A DNA stretch of 64,000 nucleotides from Dendrophyllia cribrosa (Eukaryota; Cnidaria; Anthozoa; Scleractinia; Dendrophylliidae). Position 1 is the first letter of the stretch. Each line of letters opens with the position of its first letter. The stretch lies in contig JAJLRJ010000002.1 of the NCBI GenBank assembly GCA_024195265.1, positions 16,688,764-16,752,763 of the forward strand, in the 5' to 3' direction. The notes under the pieces are model-generated. The model did not search any database and had not been told where the DNA came from. It saw only the letters and a program-made list of their open reading frames with translations. Shown here piece by piece: positions 38,581 to 52,700 of the stretch. Both the position numbers and the translations under genes were made by a program.

Positions 38581-39156
38581 TCCGGTGTCGGTTGTCTCTA
38601 TTATGACCCGCGCGACACCGACCGGACTTCGGCCGGCAAGTCACGAAGCTCGCCGCGAGAATCCCTCTGGTACCCAGGGTAGGATTTCCCAGCAAAGAAG
38701 TCCGCTTGTTGAATCATGTCGTTCGCCATGTGCTTCGACGAAATTTTCGCCGCATAATTCCTTGCGCACCTAGATTATCCCCACCCCCTACCCCCGAGAC
38801 AAGACAACCTCAAAATTCCCCACCCCCGGGCCACTAGGGCCGACTTTGTCGCGGGAGTTGCCCGGGAAGGGGGGGGGGGGGGGGGGGGGGGGGGATGGTA
38901 ACTGTAGGTATTGAACCATGCATTAAGGGGTCTAATATATTGGTGACGGTGGTTCAGACTGCCAGTACCTTTCTGGATAGTCATGTGGGAGAGCTCATCA
39001 TGTATGCAAGCGAACGCAATGCCTTCGAGCTTCTTGCATGACTCAACTATCCAGAAAGGATCTGCTAGCAGTCTGCAGGGGGTTTATATCATTAGAAATT
39101 TAAAAAGTAACTCCTGAAGGCACCAGAACCTCCTTTCGTGAGTGTGGCTCGAATTT

Positions 39157-40158
39157 ATGTACCAGTCTATTCCAAGACCGCCCATCCCCCCCCCCCCCCC
39201 CGGGCATACCCCGGGCATTTGACGAGAGGTTAGCTCCGCATAGTGGGGCATTTGACGTGAAACGAGGCCCGACGGGGCGGGCATTTGACTTCAACAAAAA
39301 CGTTGGTCAGCGGTCGCACGGTAAAAGATTTCGTAATCCATTCTTTCCGGTTCCACGTGTCTGTTGACTCGGTTGACCTTGGTCGTAAAATATAAATATT
39401 CATTTATATTTATATTCTGAAGTGAACTAAATCTAGCTAAGAGATATATAAACAACAGACAACAGCACAAGCAAAGATTGAAAGATATTTAAAGTGAATA
39501 TGAAAGATAATATACGATTTATATGTTGGTTGAATTCAAAACCACAACTGAAATAGCGGCATGCATCTTAATATACCCCGTTGGGCGGCACATACCCGTA
39601 TGGGTATTTTGGGGGAGTACCCCCCCCCCCCCCCCCCCCCCGGGACGTGATCTCACCTCGAAAACAATCCGAATAGCACCAGTTTATAGATTTGTCTTGA
39701 CAAGTCTACAAAATAATGTTAAAGAAAACCATCCAGATCGGCTAAAAATTGATTTGACTTCGCAAATAGCGTTTAAGAACAACTTCAGACTTTACATACA
39801 GGCTTCATTGGCACCGAAGTTGCCAACTTCGTTTCAAAGTTCGCAATTTGGTTGGCAAACTGACAAATGTAATTGATAACTTCGCAACGTAGTATCAAAT
39901 TTCCCAACGAACTTGGCAACTGGCGCGGTCAAAGTAAGCTGAAATCCACTGTAACTAGTTACTTTAATCCCTCCTTGCCCGGATGGTGGGGCATTTGACG
40001 CTCTGTGAAGCCCTGCCCGGTGGGGCATTTGACCGTATAAACTGCCCACATAGTGGAGCATTTGACAATTTTTTTTAAAAAAAAGTCAAATGCCCGGGGG
40101 TTTGCCGGGGGGGGGGGGGGGGGGGGGGGATGGGCGGTCTTGGAATTGACTGGTACAT
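39157..40158. repeat. ~1 kb foldback with oligo-C/G arms and subterminal GGGCATTTGAC repeats
   Basis: The ends ATGTACCAGTCTATTCCAAG and TTGGAATTGACTGGTACAT are inverted repeats, each followed by GACCGCCCATC and then a run of 16 C (left) or 23 G (right). The word GGGCATTTGAC or close variants appears about six times near both ends. A run of 22 C sits in the middle (39620-39641). No transposase frame is visible. Confidence 0.8.
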
Positions 40159-40776
40159 TAGCGGTAACATTTTGTTGAATTTAGCGGTAACATTTTGTTG
40201 CTAACTAGTTTTGTGGAATAACTATTTCCTGTTATGTTATCGTTCCAAAGCGGTACCATTCCACGAAATTATTCTAACAAACAAGTTAAGAAGAAAGAAA
40301 CCTCTGAGACCAAGGTATATTCCACTATGATCAGTTTCTTTATTAATTTTTTGTGACCTGTTGAGCAGAAATGAAATATGCCTTCTTTCAAGATTGAAAG
40401 GATTAAATTAAAACATCTAATAGAAACGATTTTGCATCAGACAATTTAACAATTTCCGGTATTCAGAGTTAAATAAAAATGTAACACGAAATATCCCCGT
40501 ATTTATTAAATATATAAATTAATTTGTGCAAATCAGTAGTATAAAAATGGTATTCAGTGAATGAACATATGCTTCCAGTTATACCAATGCTGATAATTCA
40601 AGCAGCATCTATTTATGTTTCTAACAACAATTCAAGTCACGTGATGATTTCAATACGGAAGAAAGATAATGCAGTGAAATTTAATTTTCAAGGTATATAC
40701 TGAATAAAAAATACATAAGCTTAACAAACAGGTCTATGTTTGAAAAGTACAACAGGTTTCGAAGTAATCAGCGACA

Positions 40777-43700
40777 TTAATCCTGGTCTTGCATTTGTCG
40801 GCGAACAAGGTCGGCATACAGTCCATTTTTTGCCATCAGTTCTTGATGTGTTCCCACCTTTTAAGTTCAAAATGACAGTAATATGAGCTCGATTCAGTGA
40901 CCAAGTTTCACTTCACTATATAGTACAGGACTCAGTTGTTTAAAAGGCGGATAGCGCTATCCACCGCATAAATCACTATCCAGTGGATAACACAAAGGGT
41001 ACAAATAAATGTTGAGCCACGTAGCACTGGTGATACAAACAAGGAATCAGAGAATTAACTGTGTGTGTAAATTATAGTGCTAAAGTCAACCCATAAATTT
41101 CCCTGTACTGAGCGTTAACCCTAGTAAGGAGGGACCACAGGAGGGAAAGGATTTTGTTCTGACTTATGCTAGCCTGCGAACAAGCTCTCGGGCTCAGGGG
41201 CTGGGGGAGTGGGGAAGGAGCTCTCGCTTCTTCCGCCCGAGCCTGAGCCGAGAGCTTGCTCGCAGGCTAGACTTATCCACTGGATAGTGATTTATCCGGT
41301 GGATAGTGCTATCCACCTTTTAAACAACCAGCTGTATACTAATCAATTCATAGACGGCAAAGTGTATTCTAGTTTGCGCGCACACGTCTCGGAGCCAGGA
41401 AATATTGGACGTCTGCGCGCTGGTTAAGTGTCTTGAAGCTCTACACACAAACAACAAAAACAATTCTGTTGTTCCAACATCCATTTTTTTTGTTATTTAT
41501 AAGTTGACCTAATAGTATACCTGACACGATCTTGGATGCAGTTAAAACCGCAGAATTGAACGTTGGATTAGCAGTAATTTGTTAAAGATTAAAGATTAAA
41601 GACACCTCTACGTTTCATCATTTGTGTTTTAATTTGAGAGGTTAACCGAGTGCTGAGAAATAGTAAAAAAAAACGTACATTCAAATAAGTCTAAATTCTA
41701 ATGTAAAGCGTAAAGGCACTGATAGAAGTGGTAGAATGTTGTAGAGATGAACTGTAGAGGTGTAGAGGCACGGAGAATGTGTATGGATGTGCAATAAGCA
41801 TTGTTCAGTTAACGTCAGAACTCCGTAGTGACGTATTAAACATCGTAGATTTTTATTGGCATTCCGGTGATGCTACAATGATACGGTCCATTCTAACTAT
41901 ATATGAATGCAACAATGATAAACGTCTACTATGTTACGCCTACGCAATTGTCCCTTGCGTAAACGGTCGATGCCATTTTAGCGACACTTAGAAAAATTTT
42001 CACCAATTTTAGAATTATTTTTTCTATCAGAAAAAGAAAAATGCAATTAATTACCTAGAATCGAACCCGGAACCTCTGCATGCTAACATCTCTCCCTTAC
42101 CACTAGACCACTGGGTTGATCCGACAAACCCAAGAAAAATTTAATTATAAAAGGTGCTTTTCTTAATATATATCAATAACGGGTCACCCGAACCCTAAAT
42201 CTTACCTAACCGCGAATCTAGCTTAGATCTAATAATCGCTTTACCTAGGCCCAATTTTATCTAATCATGATAGCCTACTTTTGTCCCAATCCAGGCATAA
42301 ACTAGAGAGAAATTGCATCGACCATTACAAAAGGCTTGGTTACTAATGAATGCTAATGATGGCATCGACCGTTAAAAATGGCATCGACCGTTTACGAAAG
42401 GGAAATCAGCTACGCCTACGGTGGGTCGTAACGTGAACTATACGGCGCTACGCTGATAAAAGTCTACGATGCTACGGACCTACGGTCTATTGTAACGTTT
42501 ACTGTACGTTACGCACTTTACAACGCTCCTCTATAGATCCCTGACAAACCCCACTCTACGGCAAAATAAAATTTACCTCTCTGATGTTGCCATGAGAAAG
42601 AACCACAATCATATCTGTTGCAAAGACAAACTACTTTTAGCCAATGTTAGCGACAACTTTTAAGTTAAAATTAAAATTTTATAGTGACTTTTCTCTCTGA
42701 AGATTTGGCGACAACTTTTTAATATATTTCAGTGATTTCTTCGAGTTAAAGTTTTTTTTTTCGATCTAAACAGAACTGATCTAAATTATAACGTGTAACA
42801 AAACAAATGTGAAAGTTACTACGCCATGCACATGCAGTTCATTGACCGTATTTATACTAGAAGACGGCTAAGTCGTCCAGACGACCTTAACACTTTTAGT
42901 TAAGGATTCGGGACGACCTTACGACGTCCTTACGCGTTAAGGTCATCGATCAGACGCCCTTAATTTCAGATGGCTAAGCCGTCTTCCCTTTTTCTCGAAT
43001 TTATACTAGACGGCCTTAGCCGCTTTGGTGCGCTAAGGTCGTCTACTCGCTAAGGTCGTCTCTAGTACAAATACGGCCAATATTTGTAACGTTTTTTTAA
43101 ACCTATTTTCTAACGGTGGACAATTTACTCTATCAACTCAGTTTGATGAAATCATATTTTCCTGTTTCACTCCTCTACCAAAGCAGCACCACAGCTTCTT
43201 TATAAACTAACCCCGTTATTCATTTGTAAGTTACTAATATAGAGAGGTTTGTCTTCCAAAGAGTGTCCCTCTATGACCGCTGTGGTACCGTCCCATATTA
43301 CTTGTCATTCCGGCAGCTTTGTTCTGCCACTTGACAATAGAGTAGTTTTTATTTGAGTGTTGTAAAACCGAAACCAAAGTAATTACTCTGACCAATCACA
43401 GCAGACGCTGACAACAATGAACCAATCAGAACTCGAAGCAAATACATGTAGCCGGCACCAAGCGCGGGAAAACGCGTGGGAGCAAGTAGCGGTTGGGCTA
43501 TACGTGACACTCAAATAAAAAATGGCTTAATTAGTGCGGCCCTCGGTAATGGCCGGCCACGCACATAAAACATGGAACTTCTCGCTGTTATTGTTGGGTA
43601 CTGTTTGGAAAGCAGCTTTAGCGAATTATAAAAGGAACAATGTTTAAATTTATCGAGATCTTACATGCAATCATTTTATTCGTTTAATTAAGTTGTCGCG

Positions 43701-46700
43701 AAAAACGGCCTATCGGCACGCGAATTGATAATTAGTGAATTAAAAAATATATAAAAATTATCAATTAAATATATGTACACACACAATGTAGTAACTAACA
43801 GACTAGTAATTTTAATTGTGGCTCTTAAAAACAACGGAGAGAAATATCGCAAACTGAATGTAACAAAGATTATAAAGGACTTGGGCTACATCATGAATTA
43901 GAAGAAAGAGCAAGATTTGACATTGTAGAACATGAACCTGTATATGTAACGTAAAAACAACTGAATTCTAATTCTCTCAAAACTCAATTTGTCACCCAAA
44001 AAAAATTATGGTAATAAATAAACAGTTAAAGATATTGCATGTTAAAAAAGAAAAAAATATATGTCTAAACAGCGTATGTGAGGCCAATAAATAAATAAAT
44101 AAATAAATAAAATAAATGGTGCACAATTTACCTGCATTCTGTATGGTACTGAGCCTATGTGCTATCACAACAACAGTGCGACCTAGTGGAGGTACAAAAA
44201 ACAGTTAAACACATTTGTGAGACCGATAACATGGTCGCTCAAACTTGTCATTATTGCAGCCCGAGGGGGTGGGGGTACTCTGTATATTTTTTGGTGGGGG
44301 TGTGCTGCTGGGACTCTGAAACCCTTATCCTATACCAGACTATGTTAATGTCCGAGGGGTATTCTGTATGTTTTTTGGTGGGGGTGTGCTGCTGGGACTC
44401 TGAAACCCTTATCCTATACCAGACTATGTTAATGTCCGAGGGGTATTCTGTATGTTTTTTGGTGGGGGTGTGTCGCTGGGACTCTGAAACCCTTATCCTA
44501 TACCAGACTATGTTAATGTCCGAGGGGTATTCTGTATGTTTTTTGGTGGGGGTGTGCCGCTGGGACTCTGAAACCCTTATCCTATACCAGACTATGTTAA
44601 TGTCCGAGGGGTATTCTGTATGTTTTTTGGTGGGGGTGTGCTGCTGGGACTCTGAAACCCTTATCCTATACCAGACTATGTTAATGTCCGAGGGGTATTC
44701 TGTATGTTTTTTGGTGGGGGTGTGCTGCTGGGACTCTGAAACCCTTATCCTATACCAGACTATGTTAATGTCCGAGGGGTATTCTGTATGTTTTTTGGTG
44801 GGGGTGTGCTGCTGGGACTCTGAAACCCTTATCCTATACCAGACTATGTTAATGTCCGAGGGGTATTCTGTATGTTTTTTGGTGGGGGTGTGCTGCTGGG
44901 ACTCTGAAACCCTTATCCTATACCAGACTATGTTAATGTCCGAGGGGTATTCTGTATGTTTTTTGGTGGGGGTGTGTCGCTGGGACTCTGAAACCCTTAT
45001 CCTATACCAGACTATGTTAATGTCCGAGGGGTATTCTGTATGTTTTTTGGTGGGGGTGTGCCGCTGGGACTCTGAAACCCTTATCCTATACCAGACTATG
45101 TTAATGTCCGAGGGGTATTCTGTATGTTTTTTGGTGGGGGTGTGCTGCTGGGACTCTGAAACCCTTATCCTATACCAGACTATGTTAATGTCCGAGGGGT
45201 ATTCTGTATGTTTTTTGGTGGGGGTGTGCTGCTGGGACTCTGAAACCCTTATCCTATACCAGACTATGTTAATGTCCGAGGGGTATTCTGTATGTTTTTT
45301 GGTGGGGGTGTGCTGCTGGGACTCTGAAACCCTTATCCTATACCAGACTATGTTAATGTCCGAGGGGTATTCTGTATGTTTTTTGGTGGGGGTGTGCTGC
45401 TGGGACTCTGAAACCCTTATCCTATACCAGACTATGTTAATGTCCGAGGGGTATTCTGTATGTTTTTTGGTGGGGGTGTGCCGCTGGGACTCTGAAACCC
45501 TTATCCTATACCAGACTATGTTAATGTCCGAGGGGTATTCTGTATGTTTTTTGGTGGGGGTGTGCCGCTGGGACTCTGAAACCCTTATCCTATACCAGAC
45601 TATGTTAATGTCCGAGGGGTATTCTGTATGTTTTTTGGTGGGGGTGTGCTGCTGGGACTCTGAAACCCTTATCCTATACCAGAGTATGTTAATGTCCGAG
45701 GGGTATTCTGTATGTTTTTTGGTGGGGGTGTGCTGCTGGGACTCTGAAACCCTTACCCTATACCAGACTATGTTAATGTCCGAGGGGTATTCTGTATATT
45801 TTTTGGTGGGGGTGTGCCGCTGGGACTCTGAAACCCTTCCCTATACCAGACCATGTTAATGTCCGAGGGGTATTCTGTATATTTTTGGGTGGGGCTGTGC
45901 TGCTGGGACTCTGAAACCCTTATCCTATACCAGACTATGTTAATGTCCGAGGGGTATTCTGCATGTTTTTTGGTGGGGGTGTGCTGCTGGGACTCTGAAA
46001 CCCTTATCCTATCCCAGACTATGTTAATGTCCGAGGGGTATTCTGCATGTTTTTTGGTGGGGGTGTGCTGCTGGGACTCTGAAACCCTTATCCTATACCA
46101 GACTATGTTAATGTCCGAGGGGTATTCTGTATGTTTTTTGGTGGGGGTGTGCTGCTGGGACTCTGAAACCCTTATCCTATACCAGACTATGTTAATGTCC
46201 GAGGGGTATTCTGTATGTTTTTTGGTGGGGGTGTGCTGCTGGGACTCTGAAACCCTTATCCTATACCAGACTATGTTAATGTCCGAGGGGTATTCTGCAT
46301 GTTTTTTGTTGGGGGTGTGCTGCTGGGACTCTGAAACCCTTATCCTATCCCAGACTATGTTAATGTCCGAGGGGTATTCTGCATGTTTTTTGGTGGGGGT
46401 GTGCTGCTGGGACTCTGAAACCCTTATCCTATACCAGACTATGTTAATGTCCGAGGGGTATTCTGTATGTTTTTTGGTGGGGGTGTGCCAGCTGGGACTC
46501 TGAAACCCTTATCTTATACCAGACTATGTTAATGTCCGAGGGGTATTCTGTATGTTTTTTGGTGGGGGTGTGCTGCTGGGACTCTGAAACCCTTATCCTA
46601 TACCAGACTATGTTAATGTCCGAGGGGTATTCTGTATGTTTTTTGGTGGGGGTGTGCCGCTGGGACTCTGAAACCCTTATCCTATACCAGACTATGTTAA

Positions 46701-49700
46701 TGTCCGAGGGGTATTCTGTATGTTTTTTGGTGGGGGTGTGCTGCTGGGACTCTGAAACCCTTATCCTATACCAGACTATGTTCAGCTGATTTTACAACCC
46801 TATACAATGTACTAGACTGGACACCGAAAATCCCTATCCTATCCCAGACCTGAGACGTGCTATTTTTTTGAACTGTATCACTCTTTAAGTCCAATATACG
46901 CTAATTACAACGATATCTTACAACATCGCATTTTAGGGAAGGTTTTTCTCTTTTGCGTTTCAATTTCTACACTAGACTTAATTTTTCATACCACTGATCA
47001 GTTTCCTGGCAAATGATACCCTATTCTAGACCAAAACTCTCTGATTTCTAAACCCTACCGCAGACTAAACTGAATGAAAACCATACTCTTCACAGCGGCA
47101 CATACACATATATCTAATACATAAGAGTACCCCCCCCCCCCCCACCCCCGGTATTGCGGCTAAAAAGTAATAAAATATGGGAAAATAACCTTTTGTTACT
47201 TTATCCAAAGCACCCTGTACAACACGCTCAGACTCTGCATCCAAAGCACTGTGCACAAAAATCAATGAATAACTCAAATTTAGTTAAAGTCATCTAAATA
47301 ATTTTTAAAATAATCCCCCTCCCCCCACACACACAACACCCAAACCCTGATAGTAGAGCATGTACGCACAAAATGTCATAATAATGAATAATACATGTTA
47401 CTGCCATACAAAAGGGACAAAAGAATATGAAATTATCAACAAAAATTATTAAAGGATAAAATGATTCTGCAGTTAAAGCTAATTGGCTGGAAAGGAAACT
47501 CTCGGAGAATTTATATAAACATTGACAATATACATGCATGGTCAGAACTTTCTAGAGTGTGAATGAAATCCAACAATCTGATCATCCATCTATTGAAGCT
47601 TTTAGCACTATACAAGTACAGTTGAACCACTGCTAACGGACACCTCCCCATAAGCGGACACTTTTTCTGGTCCCGATGGTGTCCATTTATAAGAGGTTTG
47701 ACTGTACGTTCCTATGATTCTGTTTGTTTTTCATCACTTATACCCATTCTAGGTTTTTTGTAATGTATATTTTGGGCACTGTTTACAGTGAAAGGGTAAT
47801 TTATAAGCCTGCATATCAAACAGCAGGATTCCACTGTAAAAATGCAGAGTAACACCATATGCAAGCACATAACAGGTTAAACACCACACAAAAATATTAG
47901 CTTTCACATTAATTTTAATACCTAGTTGCTTCATCTAATATGAGAATGGCTGGGTTTTTCAGCAATGCTCTGGCAATTGCAATCCTATGGGAAAAAATCA
48001 ATTCAGTAAAAACATTGTGACTTGTATTATGAAATACAAAAGTTATTATTAACATTACAATAAAATAGAAATAACATAAAGTACAGTTGAGCTACTACTA
48101 ACAGCTACTTAACTTGCAAGTGCAAAGAATGGTACATTTATGTATGATTTACATAATGTACTGCTCATCAATAGTAAGATACGTTAGATTCAAGTGTACA
48201 AATGTATAATGCATAATTGTTCAATGCACACTATTATAACTACATGTACATGTTTTGTTGTTGTGACCTTTGTTTTTGTCCTCCTGAGACTGTTACCCCT
48301 CTCTCTCCTAAAACAGTGCTGTAACCCTGCAACAAGTGATGCAAACAAGAACCATCATTGTCATCATCATTGTCGTCGTCAAATGACTTTTGTTACATGC
48401 AGAACTTGGTCTGCCATTCATGATTCCAGATCTTGGCTGACCATGTCAACTACATGTGGTTGAATGTCTCACAGCTTGCATTGATTTCCACATTGCGCAC
48501 TTTTAGCTACTGCTTGCTGACCATGCCTATCCTGATCAGATGTTATTAAAAATGCCATTCATAAATTAAATCCACACACCAGCTAGTAACTTGAAGTGGA
48601 AACATACCTCAGGGAAGTTTCTGATGAATCCATCAGCATTTGCCTGTTGAGCTGCAGCCAAAACCTACAGAATAAGTTTAATAATGTGTATTGGGTCTGC
48701 ACTGCTTTTTTTAATTTATTTTATTAACTTCGCATTTTTAAACTAAGACTCGCAAAACGAAAGCAAATAAAGGAATGAAAAAGGCAAGGCCACCCATATT
48801 GCTGTTTATTGTGCTGTAAAAGGTGGTTCTAACTTTTGAGCTTGTGGATAATCCTAAAGTTTGGCTATACACATGAAAGCAACTCAGCAGCACTATGCTG
48901 TAAGTTCTTTAAAGTGCAACTGAACCCAAATTTTTTCTTTCACTAAATAAAATCTCCTGTTTGTCCTGATTACTTGTGCGAAAAAATTATCGTAATTGAT
49001 AAAATCCCAGTGTTTCTACAGCTGTTTGAGGTTAGGTGCTTCTGCCCCATTACTGAGCATTTGTGGGAGCTGGGTACAAACTTTGCTGTGACGTCATCGA
49101 AGGAGACCATTTGCCATGTTCTCATAGGCATATCACTGCGAAGGGACAAAGGAGAAGGCATTTTAATGCGAATGGTACTCAAAAGCCAAAAAAGGGATTT
49201 TGTGCACTCCGATGCCTTTTTTGTGTTTGCCCACAGTTCCTTTACTCTTCGCATCATGAAAATCAATCTCCTTTGATGACGTCACAAGACATCAAAGCAA
49301 AACTCAGACCCAATCTTCACATTGCTTGGTACTGGCCAAAAGAACCGCCAAATTTTGAAACTTTAAAAAACTATGAAAAATCAAGGAAAAATGCTACGGT
49401 AAAAAAATTTTCGCACAGGTAATCAGGACAATTAGGAGATTTCGTCTGGCGAAAAACATTATTAGGGGTTAGTTGCACTTCAACATACATGTATTATTAT
49501 TATGCTTTATATGTACAAGGTACGTGGATCTAACTTTCAAGTTTGGGAGAAAAATAATGCTACAGTGTTGCCATTGATTAATAAGAAATTAAAGTTTTCT
49601 GTGGTTCTGTTTATTACGCTGTACAAGGAAGTTTGAATTTTGAGTCAGTGGATGGAATACTTAATTGTGACCAATTAAAAAAAATACAGTTACTGTTTGA

Positions 49701-52700
49701 TCAAGAACTACTTTTATATGACACAAGAGGTTTATTTTGCTGTGTTATAGTCATGAGCTAAATTCAGTTGAGTTTAAAATTCAGGTTTTTTTGCACCTCT
49801 TCATCACTAGCATCTGGTCGGCCGTATCTTATGTTCTCTAATACGGATGTAGCAAACAGCACAGGCTCCTAAAGAGAAATAAAAAATACACAAATCATCT
49901 AATATTATTAATAACTCAAGGTAACTGATGATACAGTGTGTAGGAATGGTCTATTGAAAATGATGAGTCTTGGCAAATGTTAGTTGAATCTGAAATCTTG
50001 GCAGTTGAAAAAGGTGTCTTGGAATCCATGGCTTGCCAAAAATGGGACCATCTTGTGGTCTTCAATTTTCAAAACTTGGACCTTGGAGTCAGGCAATCCT
50101 GCCAGAGTTAAGCTATAGCCTGAAGCTCACAACATGACAAGCAGCACTGGTTTGTGTTTTTAGCCAAAAACTAACAAGCCATGGTGCGAGAAATGATTAA
50201 GTCACTATAAATGTGAATGCTACTTTAAGCATTTTTAATGCACTGTCAGTAGTTTATTGTCTCTGGCTCAGAGCCTTGGGCTCAGACTTTTAAGCCAGGA
50301 GATTTAAACTGGGTATATTCATGACCATCACTGACAATAGTTATTGTTGCATGTTTATGTGTTTATATAACTGTGAAATGGACATTCAAGCATTTTAGTT
50401 TGTCTGATAATTCATCTTATATTGGGCAAAGAGACAAACTATCCATTCAGACACAAAACAGTAGCTATCGTGTTATGAATAAAGGGGTTTAATAGTTTGT
50501 AAAGAAACTGCAATCAGTGCTGCATCAGTGTGGGAGTGAAACACTAAAATTTGGCTTTATCAACTGAGAAATGATAAGATAAATTGGACCGTAAAGAGAT
50601 TCAAAACTTCAGCTTTTGAATCTCTTACAGTGGCCAATTTACCGCAACTCAGATAAAACCAAATTTACAGTTGGGAGCAGGGGTGTTGTAGTGGTGAGAG
50701 CACTCGCCTCCCAGCAGTGTGGCCCGGGTTCAATTCCCCGCCCCGGTGTCATATGTGGGTTGAGTTTGTTGTTGGTTCTCTCCTTACTCCGAGATGTTTT
50801 TTTCTGAGTGCTCCGGTTTTCCCCTCTCCTCAAAAACCAACACTTCAAAATTCCAATTAGATCTGGAAAGTGTCCCCCAATTAGTACTCACGTGCTAAAT
50901 ACCTTTGACCTTTGACACTAAAATAAAGTGATTTATTAATTAATTAATTAATTTATTTATCCTAGCTTGTCTTCATTGACATATTAAGCATCAGTCTTTC
51001 AGAGTCTATAGTAATAATTATATTAGTCTGGATGGATAACACATCTCTTTACCTGTATTTATACACAGACAAAGCATTAATAACTTTAGACAGATGATTT
51101 GTATATATAGATGGATTATCTAACCCTAGTTTATAAAAAGAACCAATTTAAAACTAGAAAAATAATATTTTTATCAGCCAAAATGGAAAGTCAAAATTCA
51201 TGTACATGTACCTGGTGAATAAACCCAATTACACTCCCTCTCAGCCATGTTGGATCCAAATCAGTGATGTCATGACCATCAAGGAATATCCTTCCATTAT
51301 GCACATCATAAAAACGCTCCAATAACGCTGCTACTGTTGACTTGCCAGCACCGCTAGTTCCACACAGTGCAACCATCTTACCAGCCGGCATCGTCAAGGA
51401 GAAGTCTTTAAGCACTGGTTGTGTGGGTCGTGTTGGGTAAGAAAAAGTAACATTCTTGAAATCAACTTTTCCATGAATGGTCTCAAGTGGCATTTGTGTG
51501 CCTCCTGTCACTGGAATAGTGGGTGTTATAACGAGGTACTCAAACACCCTGGCTCCTGCACTCATGCCGCGTACTATTTGGCCAAATAGGAGAGACGTGC
51601 TGGCCAATGATCTGAATTCAAATGAAAAAAATTGAAATGTGTGTGGAGTGTGAAACAATGTAACTGATACTTTTTGCTGAATTTGATCAACACAACCAAA
51701 GTCACATTTGTCAAATATCTGAGATTTTTTCTGGGTGATTGGAACAGAAAGTTTCGGTACTTATGTTTACCCAAATTTTGAAGCTTTCACGATAATAAAA
51801 AAACAATAAAGTTATTTTTATTTGATTTTTCTCCCAGAATTTCTGGTGTTTTCAGATGAACATCATCAGGTTACATGTACATCCACATTAAGATGTATAT
51901 GTATCCAGACATATTGGTTCAAGCATAAATTAAATAATGCAGCATCTGTAATAAATACTCACACTACACAAAAGTGTACATCATATATGTTGCAGTTTAA
52001 ATTTTTCTTTCCTTGTCTCAGATTATGATAATGAATCTTACACAAAAGAAAATTAAAATTAAACTGGGTGTAGAATGCTGCTGAAAAAGGTTCATTTGAA
52101 TGTCACACCATAGGATATCCTCGACAGACTCAAAAGTTAGAACTACACTACATGTCTCTATAATTTACTCTGGGAGTGAAGGGTTAAATAAAACTGGGAA
52201 AAATTATTTACAATTTAGTCTATTTTCAGCAGTTTTTCACTATACCTACTTTTGAATGGTTTGTGTTGCCACAAGGAAGCTCATCAAATCCCCTGGCTCC
52301 ATTTCTTTGGAGGCAAGTAGCGATCCTCCATAGTATAAAACAATAAGCGCAAGGCCGTTAATAGCAAGGTTAGCCATTCCTTGAAATACTCCCACACCAA
52401 TACCCAAAAGTTCATTCAATTGTTTGGATTTGGACACTTCTTCATGGTACAATCTGCCATAAACAAATGTCATAGAGTAGTTTTTAGTAATAATGTAACT
52501 GGCATGAAAATCTCTAGATTTAAAATTAAGTAATTGCTACATGCAAATGAGGAAACTTACACAACTCTAAGGAGAAGAAACATATGTCATGAATCAGTTC
52601 TTGTTTCTAATGGATAACCTTTCTCACTTGTGCAAAAGACCACCAAAACCAAACAACCATCAGTGAAGAAAGAACCCATGTTTGAATTTAAAATAATCTA

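Larger units (their letters stand above)
37970..38924. repeat. ~1 kb foldback element with oligo-C/oligo-G arms
   Basis: The ends ATGCATGGTTCAATTCCTACAG and CTGTAGGTATTGAACCATGCAT are inverted repeats. Just inside lie a run of 23 C (38000-38022) and a run of 26 G (38869-38894). Subterminal words CCCCACCCCCGGG occur two or more times on each side. The centre contains a second foldback (38447-38580) and a minus-strand coding-like fragment (38225-38425). Confidence 0.8.

Noticed and set aside
42050..42125. Functional tRNA gene
   Set aside because: A- and B-box-like words are present but the acceptor stem does not pair; kept as a tRNA-derived repeat.
44159..46789. 566-, 216- and 87-codon open frames of a 28-residue repeat
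   Set aside because: They are the readout of an 84 bp minisatellite in an intron, antisense to the host gene, with no domain and no start context.
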